Source of the DNA: Azospirillum brasilense
Lineage (GTDB): Bacteria > Pseudomonadota > Alphaproteobacteria > Azospirillales > Azospirillaceae
Assembly (NCBI RefSeq): GCF_001315015.1
Contig: NZ_CP012915.1
Location: forward strand, 1,412,501 to 1,476,500
DNA length: 64,000 nt
Direction of reading: 5' to 3'
In this document: in pieces, positions 54,127 through 64,000 of the stretch
Position numbering within the stretch: position 1 is the stretch's first letter
How the letters are laid out: every line of letters starts with the position of its first letter
Program-made: the position numbers and the translations under genes
Notes under the pieces: model-generated
What the model was told of the DNA's origin: nothing
The model's database searches: none
The model's input: the letters and a program-made list of their open reading frames with translations, nothing else

Positions 54127-56606
54127 CGCGGGTCTCCTGCCGGTGCGAAGCGTTGCCAGATGGCGCGATAGGCGTCCTCCAGATCGCGGGCGAAGCGGTC
54201 GCCGTCGAACAGGGGGCTGGCCGTCCGCGCCGCCACCAGGCGCGCCTTCAGCCCGGCCAGCCGTGCCGGATCGCGGGCGAGGCCCAGGGCCAGCACCTCG
54301 TAGGCCGCCGGCGAGTCGGTCACCAGTTCCGGCAACCCCACCGTTTCGAGCAGGCTGGCCGCCACCCGCCCGGCGAAGGTCGCACCACGGCAGGTCACCA
54401 CCGGAAGCCCGGTCCACAGCGCGTCGCTGGCCGTGGTGTGGGCGTTGTAGGGCAGCGTGTCGAGGAACAGGTCGGCCCGCCGGTGCCGCGCCAGATGCTC
54501 CGCCAGGGGGCGCGGCGGCGCGAAGACGAGGCGTTCCGGCGCCACCCCGCGGGCCACCGCCTCGCGCCGCAGGTTGCCGGCCACCAGCGGATTGCCGGCG
54601 TAGAGCCAAAGCACGCTCCCCGGCACGGCGCGCAGCAGCCGCGCCCAGACGTCGAACAGCGCGGGCGTCAGCTTGTAGGGGCTGTTGAAGCAGCAGAAGA
54701 CGAAGCCATCCTCCGGCAACCCACAATCGGCGCGCGACGGCGTGCGCTCGGCGATGGCGCGGTGGCGGTCGTTGGGCTGGTAGCAGTGGGGCAGCCGCAC
54801 CACCGCCTCGCTGTAGAAGCTCTCCTCGCCCGGCGGGATGGTCGCCGCGTCGGCCAATATCACGTCGATGAAGTCCGCCCCCATGGTGCCGGGATAGCCC
54901 AGCCAGTTCACCTGCACCGGGGCGGGCCGCGCCGCCAGGATCGCCGTGCGGGCGAAGGCCGTGTAGCCCTTCAGGTCCACCAGGATGTCGATGCCGTCGG
55001 CGGCGATGGCTTGCGCGGCGTCGCGGTCGGAGCGGTCGCGCAGGTCCACGAAGCGCTCCACCGCGGCGGTCAGGCGGCGGCGCATCGGGCTGCCGTCGTC
55101 GATGCCGGTGGAATAGGCGGTGACGGCGAATCGCATCCGGTCGTGCCGCTCCAGAAGCTCCGCCATCAGATAGGCGGTGGCGTGCTCGTGGAAGTCGGCG
55201 GAGAGGTAGCCGATGCGCAGGCGACCGTCTCCGGCAACGGCGGGACGCGCCACCGCCGGCACGCCGCGCGCCTTCTGCCGCGCCCAGCGCTCCGCCGCCG
55301 CCCGCTGGTCCGCCGGAGTTGTGTGCACCGCCAGCAGGCCGAAGGGCGGCACACCCAGCGCCCCGGCGCGCATCCGCCCGATCAGGTCTCCTTCCAGCGC
55401 CGGCAGATCGCGCCAGTCGCAGGCGTGCCGCTGCTGCTGCACGAGCTGCGCCAGCGCCGGGTTGTAGGCGGGGGAGAGCCGGCGGACGCGGCGGAGGGCC
55501 TCGATGGACGGCGCGACCCGGTCAGCCAGAGTCGCGGCGGCGGCGAGATCCTCCCACCCCGCCGGGTCGCCGGGATCGAGGGCCACCGCCCGGCGCAGCG
55601 CATCGAGCGCGGCGTCCGGGCGCAACGCGCCGGCCAGCGTCTGGCCGAGAATCCGCCACGCCAGGACATGGTCCGGATGCCGCGCGAGCGCGCCGCGCAG
55701 CAGCGCCAAGGCGCCCGCCATGTCGTGCTGGCCGAGCAGTTCCATCGCCAGATCGACCGCCGCCGGGGAATCGGGCTGGAGCCCGAGGACCGCCCGGTAC
55801 TCCGCCACCGCCTCATCCCGCCGCCCGGCAGCGGCCAGCGCGTTGGCGAGGTTGTGGCGCGGGGCGGGATCGTCCGGCGCCAGCCGCACCGCCACCGCAC
55901 TCGCCCGCACCGCCTCGCCCCGGCGGCCCGCCGCGTGGGCGGCGTTGCCCAGCAGCATCCAGCCGTTCCGGTCCGCCGGATTCAGCGCCACCATGCGGCA
56001 GCCGATCCGCCACGCCTCGTCCGGGCGCCCGGCGGCCAAGACGAGGCCGCCGAGATTGTTCAGGGACACCGCATGCTCGGGGTTGCGCGACAGCGCCGCC
56101 CGGTAGGCGGCTTCGGCCTCGTCGGTCCGGCATAGAGAGTCCAGCGCGACCGCCAGATTCTTCCAGGTGCCGGCGTCCTCCGGCTGGTGGCGCAAGGCCT
56201 CGCGGTAGGCGGTCTCGGCCTCGGCCGGCCGGCCCTGCTCCTGGAGCGCGACGCCCAGGTTGTTCCACACCGCGCCCAGCCCGGGGCAACCCGCCAGGAC
56301 GGCGCGGTAATGCGGCTCGGCCTCCGCCGGGCGCCCCTGGGCGTGGTGGGACAGAGCCACCCCGTAATGGGCGTCGGGGGAGTCGGGCGCCAGCTTCAGC
56401 GCCGCCGCATAGACCGCCCCCGCCGGCCCCCATTGCGACAGCCCGGCCAGCAGGCCGCCGAAATCCAGATAGATGTCCACGTCCTTGCGCAGCGCCAGCG
56501 CCTGCTGGAACAGCGCCACGGCCTCCCGCACGCGGCCCTCGCGCTGGGCGGCGACGGCCTGCCGGTGCAGCGCGGCGGCCCGTTCGGCGGTCTCGGGATG
56601 GTCCAT
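54123..56606 (-). CDS. TPR protein with SPINDLY/O-GlcNAc-transferase-like domain (GT41)
   Basis: 827 residues. More than ten TPR units span residues 10-440. From about 460 a GT41 domain carries LRIGYLSADFHEHATAY, QVNWLGYPGTMGADFIDVI, CCFNSPYKLTPALF and near 722 NAHTTASDALWTGLPVVT (nucleotide-sugar motif, with the canonical HTT), then the C-terminal helix. This is the canonical form, unlike the variant at 11972. The start follows the stop of the previous gene by eight bases. It likely glycosylates flagellin or other proteins. Confidence 0.92.
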   Translation of the reverse strand: MDHPETAERAAALHRQAVAAQREGRVREAVALFQQALALRKDVDIYLDFGGLLAGLSQWGPAGAVYAAALKLAPDSPDAHYGVALSHHAQGRPAEAEPHYRAVLAGCPGLGAVWNNLGVALQEQGRPAEAETAYREALRHQPEDAGTWKNLAVALDSLCRTDEAEAAYRAALSRNPEHAVSLNNLGGLVLAAGRPDEAWRIGCRMVALNPADRNGWMLLGNAAHAAGRRGEAVRASAVAVRLAPDDPAPRHNLANALAAAGRRDEAVAEYRAVLGLQPDSPAAVDLAMELLGQHDMAGALALLRGALARHPDHVLAWRILGQTLAGALRPDAALDALRRAVALDPGDPAGWEDLAAAATLADRVAPSIEALRRVRRLSPAYNPALAQLVQQQRHACDWRDLPALEGDLIGRMRAGALGVPPFGLLAVHTTPADQRAAAERWARQKARGVPAVARPAVAGDGRLRIGYLSADFHEHATAYLMAELLERHDRMRFAVTAYSTGIDDGSPMRRRLTAAVERFVDLRDRSDRDAAQAIAADGIDILVDLKGYTAFARTAILAARPAPVQVNWLGYPGTMGADFIDVILADAATIPPGEESFYSEAVVRLPHCYQPNDRHRAIAERTPSRADCGLPEDGFVFCCFNSPYKLTPALFDVWARLLRAVPGSVLWLYAGNPLVAGNLRREAVARGVAPERLVFAPPRPLAEHLARHRRADLFLDTLPYNAHTTASDALWTGLPVVTCRGATFAGRVAASLLETVGLPELVTDSPAAYEVLALGLARDPARLAGLKARLVAARTASPLFDGDRFARDLEDAYRAIWQRFAPAGDPR

Positions 56607-56614
56607 GCGCCCTC

Positions 56615-57337
56615 TCAATCCCGCTGGCGGGTGTGCAGCAGGATGCGCGGGATCTCCGCCGGGCGGCGATCGTCGCCCCATTGCGAGATGTCGGGGATCG
56701 TGCTCACCCCGCGGCGGCGGGCGAGCAGGCTGAGGATGCTCTGGTCGTGCCGGTGGTCGCGGAATTCCGGGTAGTTGGGCTTGCCGCACTCGTTCGGCGC
56801 GTCGGTGAGGATGCGCTCGTCCTGGGCGAAGCGCAGCCATTCGGAGACGAAGGCGATGGTCTCCGGAGTCCGCTCGCAGACGATGAAGCTCGCCAGGATC
56901 TGGGTGGCGTCGGTGTAGTCGGGCCGGTCCAGCCGCATGAAATGGAAGCAGTCGCGCTTGGTCCAGCCGCGGTTCTTGAATTTGTCCTCCAGCGTGAACA
57001 GCAGGATGGGCAGGTCGCGCCGTTCCCGGCAGAGGTCGATCACCGGGTCGGCGCGGTGCACGAAATGGGCGCCGCTGTCGCAGTAGAACAGCACGTCGCC
57101 GTCCTTCAGATGGTTGCGCAGCAGGGTCCAGATGGCCCAGGGCTTCCACAGCCAATAGCCCGCCCCGCGCGGCTGGTCGAGGATGAAGCGGTTGCGCTCG
57201 ACGAAAGCCGGGTCGATGTGGCTCCGCCCCAGCATCGCCACGGAATCGAAGCCACCGATGTCCATCCCGCTCCGCGCGTTGCGCTTCTGCGCCGCCAGAA
57301 AAGCCCCGTCCGCGTAATTCAGCAGCACCCGCGCCAT
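56615..57337 (-). CDS. Hypothetical protein of a glycosylation cluster
   Basis: 240 residues, soluble. The N-terminal GAGYWLWKPWAIWTLLRNHL and DGDVLFYCDSGAHFV resemble proteins found in polysaccharide and glycosyltransferase loci (capsule-type alpha/beta fold); the CDSG motif could be a DxD substitute. Genes on both sides encode glycosyltransferases and spacing is tight (8 and 19 bases), so it belongs to the same pathway. Start at 57337 with a weak ribosome site. Confidence 0.7.
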   Translation of the reverse strand: MARVLLNYADGAFLAAQKRNARSGMDIGGFDSVAMLGRSHIDPAFVERNRFILDQPRGAGYWLWKPWAIWTLLRNHLKDGDVLFYCDSGAHFVHRADPVIDLCRERRDLPILLFTLEDKFKNRGWTKRDCFHFMRLDRPDYTDATQILASFIVCERTPETIAFVSEWLRFAQDERILTDAPNECGKPNYPEFRDHRHDQSILSLLARRRGVSTIPDISQWGDDRRPAEIPRILLHTRQRD

Positions 57338-57356
57338 TGCCTCCCCCATCCGGCCC

Positions 57357-58334
57357 TTACAGCCGGCTCTCGATCCAGTCGGCGAGGCGGTAGGCGTCGA
57401 AATGGAACTCCTCCGTCCCCAGGAAGGGCGCCACGGCGCGGTGGGCGCAATAGGCGTCGTAATCACCGTCCACCGCCAGGATGTGGTCCACCGCCTCCTC
57501 GTCCGTGGCGAAGCGCGACACGTCGATGAAACTGCCGGCCGCCACCTCGCGCTCCAGATCGGGATCGCCCCAATAGAGCGGGACCGCCCCGGCCTGGAAG
57601 ACGTCCAGGATCTTCTCCGTCAGATAGCCGGGGTGGCTGGCGTTCTCGAAGGCGAAGGCGAAGCGGTAGCGTTCGAAGACGCGGATCTTGGCCAGCCAGC
57701 CCATCTTGACGACGCTGCCGGTGTTGTTCAGGTGCCAGCCCAGCGAATCGACGCGCCGCCGCCCGTCCAGCGCCGGGAAGAAGCGGTTGCGGCGCTCCCC
57801 GTTCGGGTTCTTGTAGAGGAAGGCGCAGAAGCCGCGCTCCGCGAAGGCCGCCCGCGTCGGCGGCGCCGGCGGCAGGACCGGCGAGCAGAAATGCGGCACC
57901 GCCCCCTCCCGCATGTGCTCGTAGGCGTGCATGACGTAGAGCGGCAGGCGGTAATGGCGCGGGTCGTCGAGGCGATCGAAGGACACCGCCATGTCGAAGC
58001 CGTCCAGCGGCGGGCGCACGTTCTCCCCGGTGAAGAACAGGGTGCGGCGGCTGTGCGCCTCGCGGTGCCGCCCACCGAAGACCGACACGATGGCGAGGTC
58101 GCTGTCGTCCTCGACCACCGACAGGTCGAAACGGCTGGACAGGATCTCGATGAAGAAGTTCGTGCCCTTGTCGAACTCCGGCCAGAAGTCGTGGAAGGCC
58201 AGCTTCAGCCGGGGCCGGCCGCCGCGCCGCCCGCGGTAGGGGCCGTGCAGCAGGAAGCGGTCGAGCCGCTCCGGGTCGCCGCCGGGCTTCGCCAGGAAGT
58301 CCTCAAGAAACGCGCTGGTCCGCTGATCGAGCAT
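57357..58334 (-). CDS. GT10-like fucosyltransferase family protein
   Basis: 325 residues. The alpha-1,3/4-fucosyltransferase signature is visible at about residue 225: FAFAFENASHPGYLTEKILDV followed by AGAVPLYWGDP. N-terminal half is variable, as in bacterial FucTs. It is the first gene of the minus-strand cluster. The donor may be GDP-fucose or a related GDP-sugar; biochemical identity unknown. Confidence 0.88.
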   Translation of the reverse strand: MLDQRTSAFLEDFLAKPGGDPERLDRFLLHGPYRGRRGGRPRLKLAFHDFWPEFDKGTNFFIEILSSRFDLSVVEDDSDLAIVSVFGGRHREAHSRRTLFFTGENVRPPLDGFDMAVSFDRLDDPRHYRLPLYVMHAYEHMREGAVPHFCSPVLPPAPPTRAAFAERGFCAFLYKNPNGERRNRFFPALDGRRRVDSLGWHLNNTGSVVKMGWLAKIRVFERYRFAFAFENASHPGYLTEKILDVFQAGAVPLYWGDPDLEREVAAGSFIDVSRFATDEEAVDHILAVDGDYDAYCAHRAVAPFLGTEEFHFDAYRLADWIESRL

Positions 58335-58452
58335 CCCGCCATCCGTGCCGGATCGTTGCGCGACGCACGATACGGTCGCCGCGGCGGGAACGCCACCCCT
58401 TCCGCGCGGTCGCCGTGTCGGGGGACGCGGCCCGGACAACAAAAAACACAAC

Positions 58453-58480
58453 AAAAAACGCCCCGCGAATGACGGAGCGT
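58453..58480 (-). terminator. Terminator of tRNA-Phe
   Basis: Minus strand stem ACGCTCC / GGGGCGT (one G-T pair) with a nine-base loop, then TTTTTTG and another T-run. It lies 33 bases downstream of the tRNA 3' end and upstream of the GT10 gene. Confidence 0.75.
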
Positions 58481-58512
58481 TCGAACCACCACAGCCCCAC
58501 AAGGGGAGGAAG

Positions 58513-58588
58513 TGGTGCCCAGGGACGGAGTCGAACCGCCGACACGGGGATTTTCAGTCCCCTGCTCTACCAACTGAGCTACCTGGGC
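58513..58588 (-). tRNA. tRNA-Phe (anticodon GAA)
   Basis: 76-nt tRNA with CCA encoded. The acceptor stem GCCCAGG / CCTGGGC is fully paired. Anticodon loop CTGAAAA gives GAA. D-loop (AGTTGGTAGA) and TTCGACT T-loop are standard. Confidence 0.97.
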
Positions 58589-58628
58589 ACCGAGGCCGCG
58601 GTGGAGACCGCGGCGCGTCGAGGCGCGC

Positions 58629-58657
58629 TTTGTAGGCAAATTCGCCGGGCCTGTCCA
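58629..58657 (-). promoter_or_regulatory. Probable promoter of tRNA-Phe
   Basis: Minus strand TGGACA (58652-58657), 17-bp spacer, TACAAA (58629-58634); predicted start about 33 bases before the tRNA. Confidence 0.5.
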
Positions 58658-58686
58658 GCCCTAAAATGCAGAAATCCGCCGCCCCG

Positions 58687-58872
58687 TCACTCGCGCTCGT
58701 CCACCTCTTCGGCGTCCGGGCGGTCGGGGCTTTCGATGCGGTAGACGCCGCCCAGCCAGCGCGACAAATCCACGTCGGCGCAGCGCTTGGAGCAGAAGGG
58801 CTTGGTTTCTTCCACCGCCGGACGGCCACAGATTGGACAGGCTTTCTCGGAAGGCTTCTGGTTGTCGTTCAT
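58687..58872 (-). CDS. yacG: YacG-like zinc-binding DNA gyrase inhibitor
   Basis: 61 residues. Zinc ligands CPICGRP and FCSKRCADVDL form the C-x2-C...C-x3-C site of YacG, which binds GyrB and inhibits DNA gyrase in E. coli. Acidic C-terminal tail is usual. It follows the RNase E/G gene, separated by three bases, as in many alphaproteobacteria. Confidence 0.93.
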   Translation of the reverse strand: MNDNQKPSEKACPICGRPAVEETKPFCSKRCADVDLSRWLGGVYRIESPDRPDAEEVDERE

Positions 58873-58875
58873 CGT

Positions 58876-60117
58876 TTAATCCTCCGCCGCGGCCGTGCGG
58901 ACGGTTCCCAGCAATTCGGCCAGGGCCGTGCCGCGCCGGGCGCGGGTCATCTCCACCAGACCCAGCTTGGACAGGCCATAGACCTGGGTCTGCGCCGGGT
59001 CGTCCTCCACCGCGCGGGACAGGGCGTTCAGCAGCCGTTCGGCGTCGCCCCGGTTGCGCATGTTGACGAAATCGACGACGACGATCCCCCCGGCGTTGCG
59101 CAGGCGCAGTTGCCGGGCGATCTCCGCCGCCGCCTCCAGATTGACGTCCAGCGGGTTGCCGCGTTCCCCGGCGTTCACGTCCACGACGGTCATCGCCTCG
59201 GTCCGCTCGATGACCAGCGACCCGCCGCCGGACAGCGGCACCCGCGTGCCGAGCAGCGTTTCGATTTCAGCGTCCAGGTCGCGCAGGTCGAACAACCGCT
59301 GCCGACCGTCTGAGGGCGCAGCCAGGAACCGGGCGTCGAACGGCTCCACCCGCTCCTCCAGGTCCGGCGCGCGGTCGGCGCACCATTCGGCAAGGTCGCG
59401 GGCCAGAGCCGCGTCGTCCACGATGATCCGCGACGGGGCGGTCGCCCCATGCTCGATCAGGGCGCGGCGCGGCGCGTCGGGGCCGGTCAGCAGCAATGAG
59501 GGTCCGCCGCCCCGCTCCGCCGCGTCGCGGACCTGCCGCCACGCCAGATGCAGCGCGTCCGACTCCGCGGCCAGCAGCCCGTCCGGCGCCGTGGCGGCGC
59601 CCGCCCGGACGATCCAGCCGGCGCCGGGGGCGATGTCCTGGATGCGGCGGGCCAGTTCGGTGCGCTCCGGCCCGCTGCCCAGCCGCTTCGACACCGCCAC
59701 GTCGCGTCCCAGCGGCGCGTGCACCAGGAAGCGGCCCGGCAGGGTGATGTCCATGGTCAGGGACGGTCCCTTGGCGCCGGTGGCGTCGGCCTTTACCTGC
59801 ACCAGCACGGTCTGGCCGGTGCGCAGCAGGTTGCCGATCCGCTCGCCCTTGGCCTTCGGGCGCCCCTTCGGCCCGCGGGCGTCCAGCGCCGAGAGCAGGC
59901 CCGATTTGCCGGTGCCGAGATCGACGAAAGCGCCGTCCAGCCCCGTCGCGATGCGCTCCACCCGGCCGAGGAACACATGGCCCAGCAGCGAAGGCCGCTC
60001 CGCATAGTCGATGTAGAGGTCGGTCAGCCGGCCGCCGGTCAGCACGGCGGCCCGCGTCAGCGGACCGTCGCGGTCGATGAGGATTTCCGATGCGGCCCCG
60101 ACGGTGGGTCCCGTCAC
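58876..60117 (-). CDS. Ribonuclease E/G family protein
   Basis: 413 residues. An S1-like RNA-binding part is near the N-terminus (residues 30-75, HVFLGRVERIATGLDGAFVDLGTG); the catalytic core keeps the metal-binding aspartates of RNase E (VDVNAG, equivalent to D303, and VVDFVNM, equivalent to D346). It ends soon after GLVEMTRARRG and lacks the CPxCxGxG zinc link and small domain of RNase E/G. A GTG start at 60117 overlaps the maf stop (GTGA). The housekeeping order maf, RNase, yacG supports the call. Confidence 0.88.
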   Translation of the reverse strand: MTGPTVGAASEILIDRDGPLTRAAVLTGGRLTDLYIDYAERPSLLGHVFLGRVERIATGLDGAFVDLGTGKSGLLSALDARGPKGRPKAKGERIGNLLRTGQTVLVQVKADATGAKGPSLTMDITLPGRFLVHAPLGRDVAVSKRLGSGPERTELARRIQDIAPGAGWIVRAGAATAPDGLLAAESDALHLAWRQVRDAAERGGGPSLLLTGPDAPRRALIEHGATAPSRIIVDDAALARDLAEWCADRAPDLEERVEPFDARFLAAPSDGRQRLFDLRDLDAEIETLLGTRVPLSGGGSLVIERTEAMTVVDVNAGERGNPLDVNLEAAAEIARQLRLRNAGGIVVVDFVNMRNRGDAERLLNALSRAVEDDPAQTQVYGLSKLGLVEMTRARRGTALAELLGTVRTAAAED

Positions 60118-60719
60118 GGCAGCGGGAACCCCGCGCCGCGCAGCAGCGCCGCCACTTCGAACAGGGGCAGACCGACGACGTTGCTGTAGGAGCCGCCGAT
60201 CCAGCGGACATGGGCCGCCACCCGGCCCTGGATCGCGTAGCCGCCGGCCTTGCCCTGCCATTCGCCGCAGGCGATGTAGGACTCGGTCTCCTCGTGGGAC
60301 AGCGACTTGAAGGTCACGTCGGTGCGCACCAGCCGATCCGACCGGCGCAACGCCTCCCCGTCGCCGGTGGGCGACAGCAGCACGACCCCGCCGAACACCC
60401 GGTGCCGTCGCCCGGACAGCAGGCCGAGGCAGGCGCGCGCCTGCTTCTCCTCCTCCGCCTTGGGCAGGATGCGGCGGCCGCAGGCAACCACCGTGTCGGC
60501 GGCCAGCACGAAGGCGCCGGGATGGCGCGCAGCCACGGCGGCCGCCTTCTCGCCGGCCAGACGCAACGCGTGCTGGGGCGGAAGCTCCCGCGGCAGGGGC
60601 GATTCGTCGATGTCTGCGGGGTCGACCGCGTCGGGCACCACGCCGATCTGGCGCAACAGGTCGAGCCGGCGGGGCGAGGCGGACGCCAGCACGAGCCGGT
60701 GGGTGGTTTCGGTGCTCAT
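60114..60719 (-). CDS. maf: Maf-like nucleoside triphosphate pyrophosphatase
   Basis: 201 residues. Family motif LASASPRRLDLL at the N-terminus, DxxxDE near VDPADIDES, LAADTVVACGRRILPKA (catalytic Asp) and GKAGGYAIQG. It hydrolyses dTTP/UTP or modified nucleotides, preventing misincorporation. The start at 60719 begins the conserved domain; the longer frame runs into the infA stop. It is overlapped by the RNase gene at its end. Confidence 0.93.
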   Translation of the reverse strand: MSTETTHRLVLASASPRRLDLLRQIGVVPDAVDPADIDESPLPRELPPQHALRLAGEKAAAVAARHPGAFVLAADTVVACGRRILPKAEEEKQARACLGLLSGRRHRVFGGVVLLSPTGDGEALRRSDRLVRTDVTFKSLSHEETESYIACGEWQGKAGGYAIQGRVAAHVRWIGGSYSNVVGLPLFEVAALLRGAGFPLP

Positions 60720-60775
60720 AACGCGGGGAGGATGGCCGACGGTGGAAACCGGTTCAACGCGGGAAACCGGTTCAA

Positions 60776-60994
60776 TCACTTGAACCGGAACGTGATCCGG
60801 CCCTTGGTCAGGTCGTAGGGCGTCATCTCGACGTTGACGCGGTCACCGGCCAGCACGCGGATGCGGTTCTTGCGCATCTTGCCGGAGGTGTGCGCCAGCA
60901 CTTCATGCTCGTTGTCGAGCTTCACACGGAACATCGCGTTCGGCAGCAGCTCGACGACGGTTCCGGAGAACTCGATCAGATCTTCCTTAGCCAT
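60776..60994 (-). CDS. infA: Translation initiation factor IF-1
   Basis: 72-residue S1/OB-fold protein that binds the 30S A site. Canonical sequence: [23 protein letters not shown], then [22 protein letters not shown]. It is the first gene of the infA-maf-RNase E/G-yacG block. Confidence 0.98.
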   Translation of the reverse strand: MAKEDLIEFSGTVVELLPNAMFRVKLDNEHEVLAHTSGKMRKNRIRVLAGDRVNVEMTPYDLTKGRITFRFK

Positions 60995-61136
60995 AGCCCC
61001 TTAAGTCCGTAACAGTTTCGAGGCAATAACTGACCTCCCGAAGCCGCCCGGTCAAGGGGGATTCCACCGGGGGCGGTGAGCCTCCGGCGTGGGGGTTGGC
61101 CAAAGCCTTCCAGATGGGACGGAAACAGCCGGCGGT

Positions 61137-62228
61137 TCAGCCGAACGGGTTTCCGTCGCCGTTTTCATACTCCCCCGCGCCGTCCGCGTCCATGCCCGCG
61201 GTGCCGCCAAGCGCCGCCGACTGGAAAGAACTGAGCGGCGACGGGCCGCCATCGAGCCGCAAGCGGGGTTCCGCGGCCTGCGCGATGCGTTCGAACATCT
61301 CTTTTTGGTCGGTGTCCATGCGGCGCGTCAGCCGCGCGACGGTCTCCGACGCGGTCAGCGCCCGGCCCGAGGCGCGGTCGTAGAACAGGCCCCGGTTGCT
61401 CCGCGCCGCGGCCGGCAGAAGCTCCGCCGCGGCGGCCCTGGGCGACGACTCGGCGGCGCGGAGCAGCTTGGCCGCTCCACCCACGCCCAGCACATAGGCG
61501 ATGCGGCTCTCTGTTTCCGACACCGGGCGCTTCAGCCGATCCTCCAGCCGGTCGCGGCCCTCGGACAGGTAGCGCGCGGCCATGCCGGCGGACAGGTCGA
61601 CATCGTGGCGCAGCGCCAGGATCTGGCGACGCACCGCCGGGTCCTTGACCGAGGGGATGCCATTGCGGCTCTGGATCGCGCCCGCCAGTTCCCCCTGCCC
61701 ATAGGCGGAGCCGTGGCGGCGGAACAGGTCCAGCCATGTGCGCTCCAGGAACTGGAACGGACCGGCGGCTGAGCTGGAGCGGTTGCGGGCCGCCGGGTCC
61801 AGCCCGCTTTCCTGGGTCGCCTGGGCGAGAATGGCGGTGAAGCTGTGGCCCGACAGCCCGGCGACCTGCTGGGCCGCCAGGACCACCTGCCCGGCGGCCG
61901 GGCTGTTCGCCAGAGCGGCGCCGATCACCGTCGATTGGGCGCCAGACGCCGCAACCGCCGTCGCGACAGCGCCAGGGACGACCTCGGGTTTGCGGGCGGG
62001 AAACGGCACGCGGGTCCCGTCGGCGAGTTGGATCGGCGCCTCCGGCTTCGCGGCCGGCAGGGGAGGCACCTTCTGCCCGTTGGCCAATCGCCCGCGGGGG
62101 ACCGGCTGGACGTCCGCCAGCGCGCTTTGAAACGACCCGCCCGACGCCGCGCCCGTGGAGGACAATGGCGCGGGAACATCCGGCTTGCGCTCGGGAATCG
62201 GGGCGAGTGGAGGCAGCGCGACCTTCAT
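61137..62228 (-). CDS. Transglycosylase SLT-like protein with Pro/Lys-rich N-terminus
   Basis: 363 residues. The N-terminal 90 contain three related P-x-P-x2-KP(E/D) units separated by Ala-rich linkers. The core (about residues 130-250) has a lysozyme-like fold with FTAILAQATQESGLDPAARN (catalytic Glu in QES) and AAGPFQFLERTWL, as in lytic transglycosylases. No classical signal peptide is seen, so export or attachment is unclear. It may remodel peptidoglycan for a secretion or flagellar machine. Confidence 0.8.
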   Translation of the reverse strand: MKVALPPLAPIPERKPDVPAPLSSTGAASGGSFQSALADVQPVPRGRLANGQKVPPLPAAKPEAPIQLADGTRVPFPARKPEVVPGAVATAVAASGAQSTVIGAALANSPAAGQVVLAAQQVAGLSGHSFTAILAQATQESGLDPAARNRSSSAAGPFQFLERTWLDLFRRHGSAYGQGELAGAIQSRNGIPSVKDPAVRRQILALRHDVDLSAGMAARYLSEGRDRLEDRLKRPVSETESRIAYVLGVGGAAKLLRAAESSPRAAAAELLPAAARSNRGLFYDRASGRALTASETVARLTRRMDTDQKEMFERIAQAAEPRLRLDGGPSPLSSFQSAALGGTAGMDADGAGEYENGDGNPFG

Positions 62229-62338
62229 GAAACACCGGAACCGTCAGACCGGAACCGCCATCGCGGAACCCTTCGCCGCAGCTTTAGCACAAAGGCCTTA
62301 ATTTTTCTTAATCATTGGCTGGGGTCGGCGCGGAGGGC

Positions 62339-64000
<1,662 letters not shown>

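Noticed and set aside
58513..58588. tRNA-Phe as an integration site for the glycosylation cluster
   Set aside because: No duplicated 3' tRNA end or integrase was seen in the window.

Overview
The window is very GC-rich, with dense, mostly single-copy chromosomal genes and short intergenic gaps (none over 300 bases). Gene content and protein style suggest a free-living alphaproteobacterium of the Rhodospirillales, most likely Azospirillum. That assignment is inferred from GC content, codon use and the mix of families; no 16S rRNA gene is present. One tRNA (Phe-GAA) is found. No IS element, phage gene or CRISPR array was seen.

Layout. 1-3105: copper efflux locus (cueR fragment, copA, copZ) with two CueR-type promoters. 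3178-9363: a TIGR02587/TIGR02588-like membrane pair, a pirin, a TRIC-like channel, a small GNAT, a MerR regulator overlapping a carboxymuconolactone decarboxylase-like gene, an orphan livF and a TauE/SafE permease. 9618-17257: an acyl-CoA synthetase, a glycine-zipper lipoprotein and a first glycosylation cluster (TPR-SPINDLY transferase, TPR-glycosyltransferase, GT2). 17488-24390: a marR-hlyD-FUSC-DUF1656 aromatic-acid type efflux operon, then a LysR regulator divergent from an MFS exporter and an aldo-keto reductase. 24401-31239: SLC13 permease, AsmA protein and an unrecognised three-gene module ending in a possible 2H phosphoesterase. 31236-44343: DMT exporter, then glutarate activation and oxidation (gcdG-like CoA-transferase, gcdH, gcdR), a polyamine/amino-acid type ABC transporter, a PuuR-like regulator and gabD/gabT. 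44473-48068: a shortened glycosyltransferase-like gene, a tetR-AHSA1-VOC-DUF1428 operon and an AT-rich patch with a membrane protein. 48109-52113: arginine catabolism (aspartoacylase-like gene, rocD, rocF, divergent Lrp/AsnC). 52130-58334: a ParA-like ATPase with a membrane tail and a second glycosylation cluster (GT7-like, TPR-SPINDLY, unknown, GT10-like). 58513-60994: tRNA-Phe and a housekeeping block (yacG, RNase E/G, maf, infA). 61137-64000: a transglycosylase-like protein and a hybrid histidine kinase cut by the window edge.

How genes work together. The clearest system is 32248-44343. Uptake of a cationic amine or amino acid, GabT/GabD-type conversion of an omega-amino acid to a dicarboxylate, CoA transfer to glutarate and GcdH could form a GABA / 5-aminovalerate to crotonyl-CoA route. 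A perfect 18-bp palindrome before gabD recurs, degenerate, before the transporter, so one regulator probably controls both. Several regulator genes (lrp, tetR, marR, gcdR) have promoter -10 boxes placed so close to the start codon that their mRNAs may be leaderless. Long inverted repeats occur in several intergenic gaps, one inside the transporter operon between the binding-protein and permease genes.
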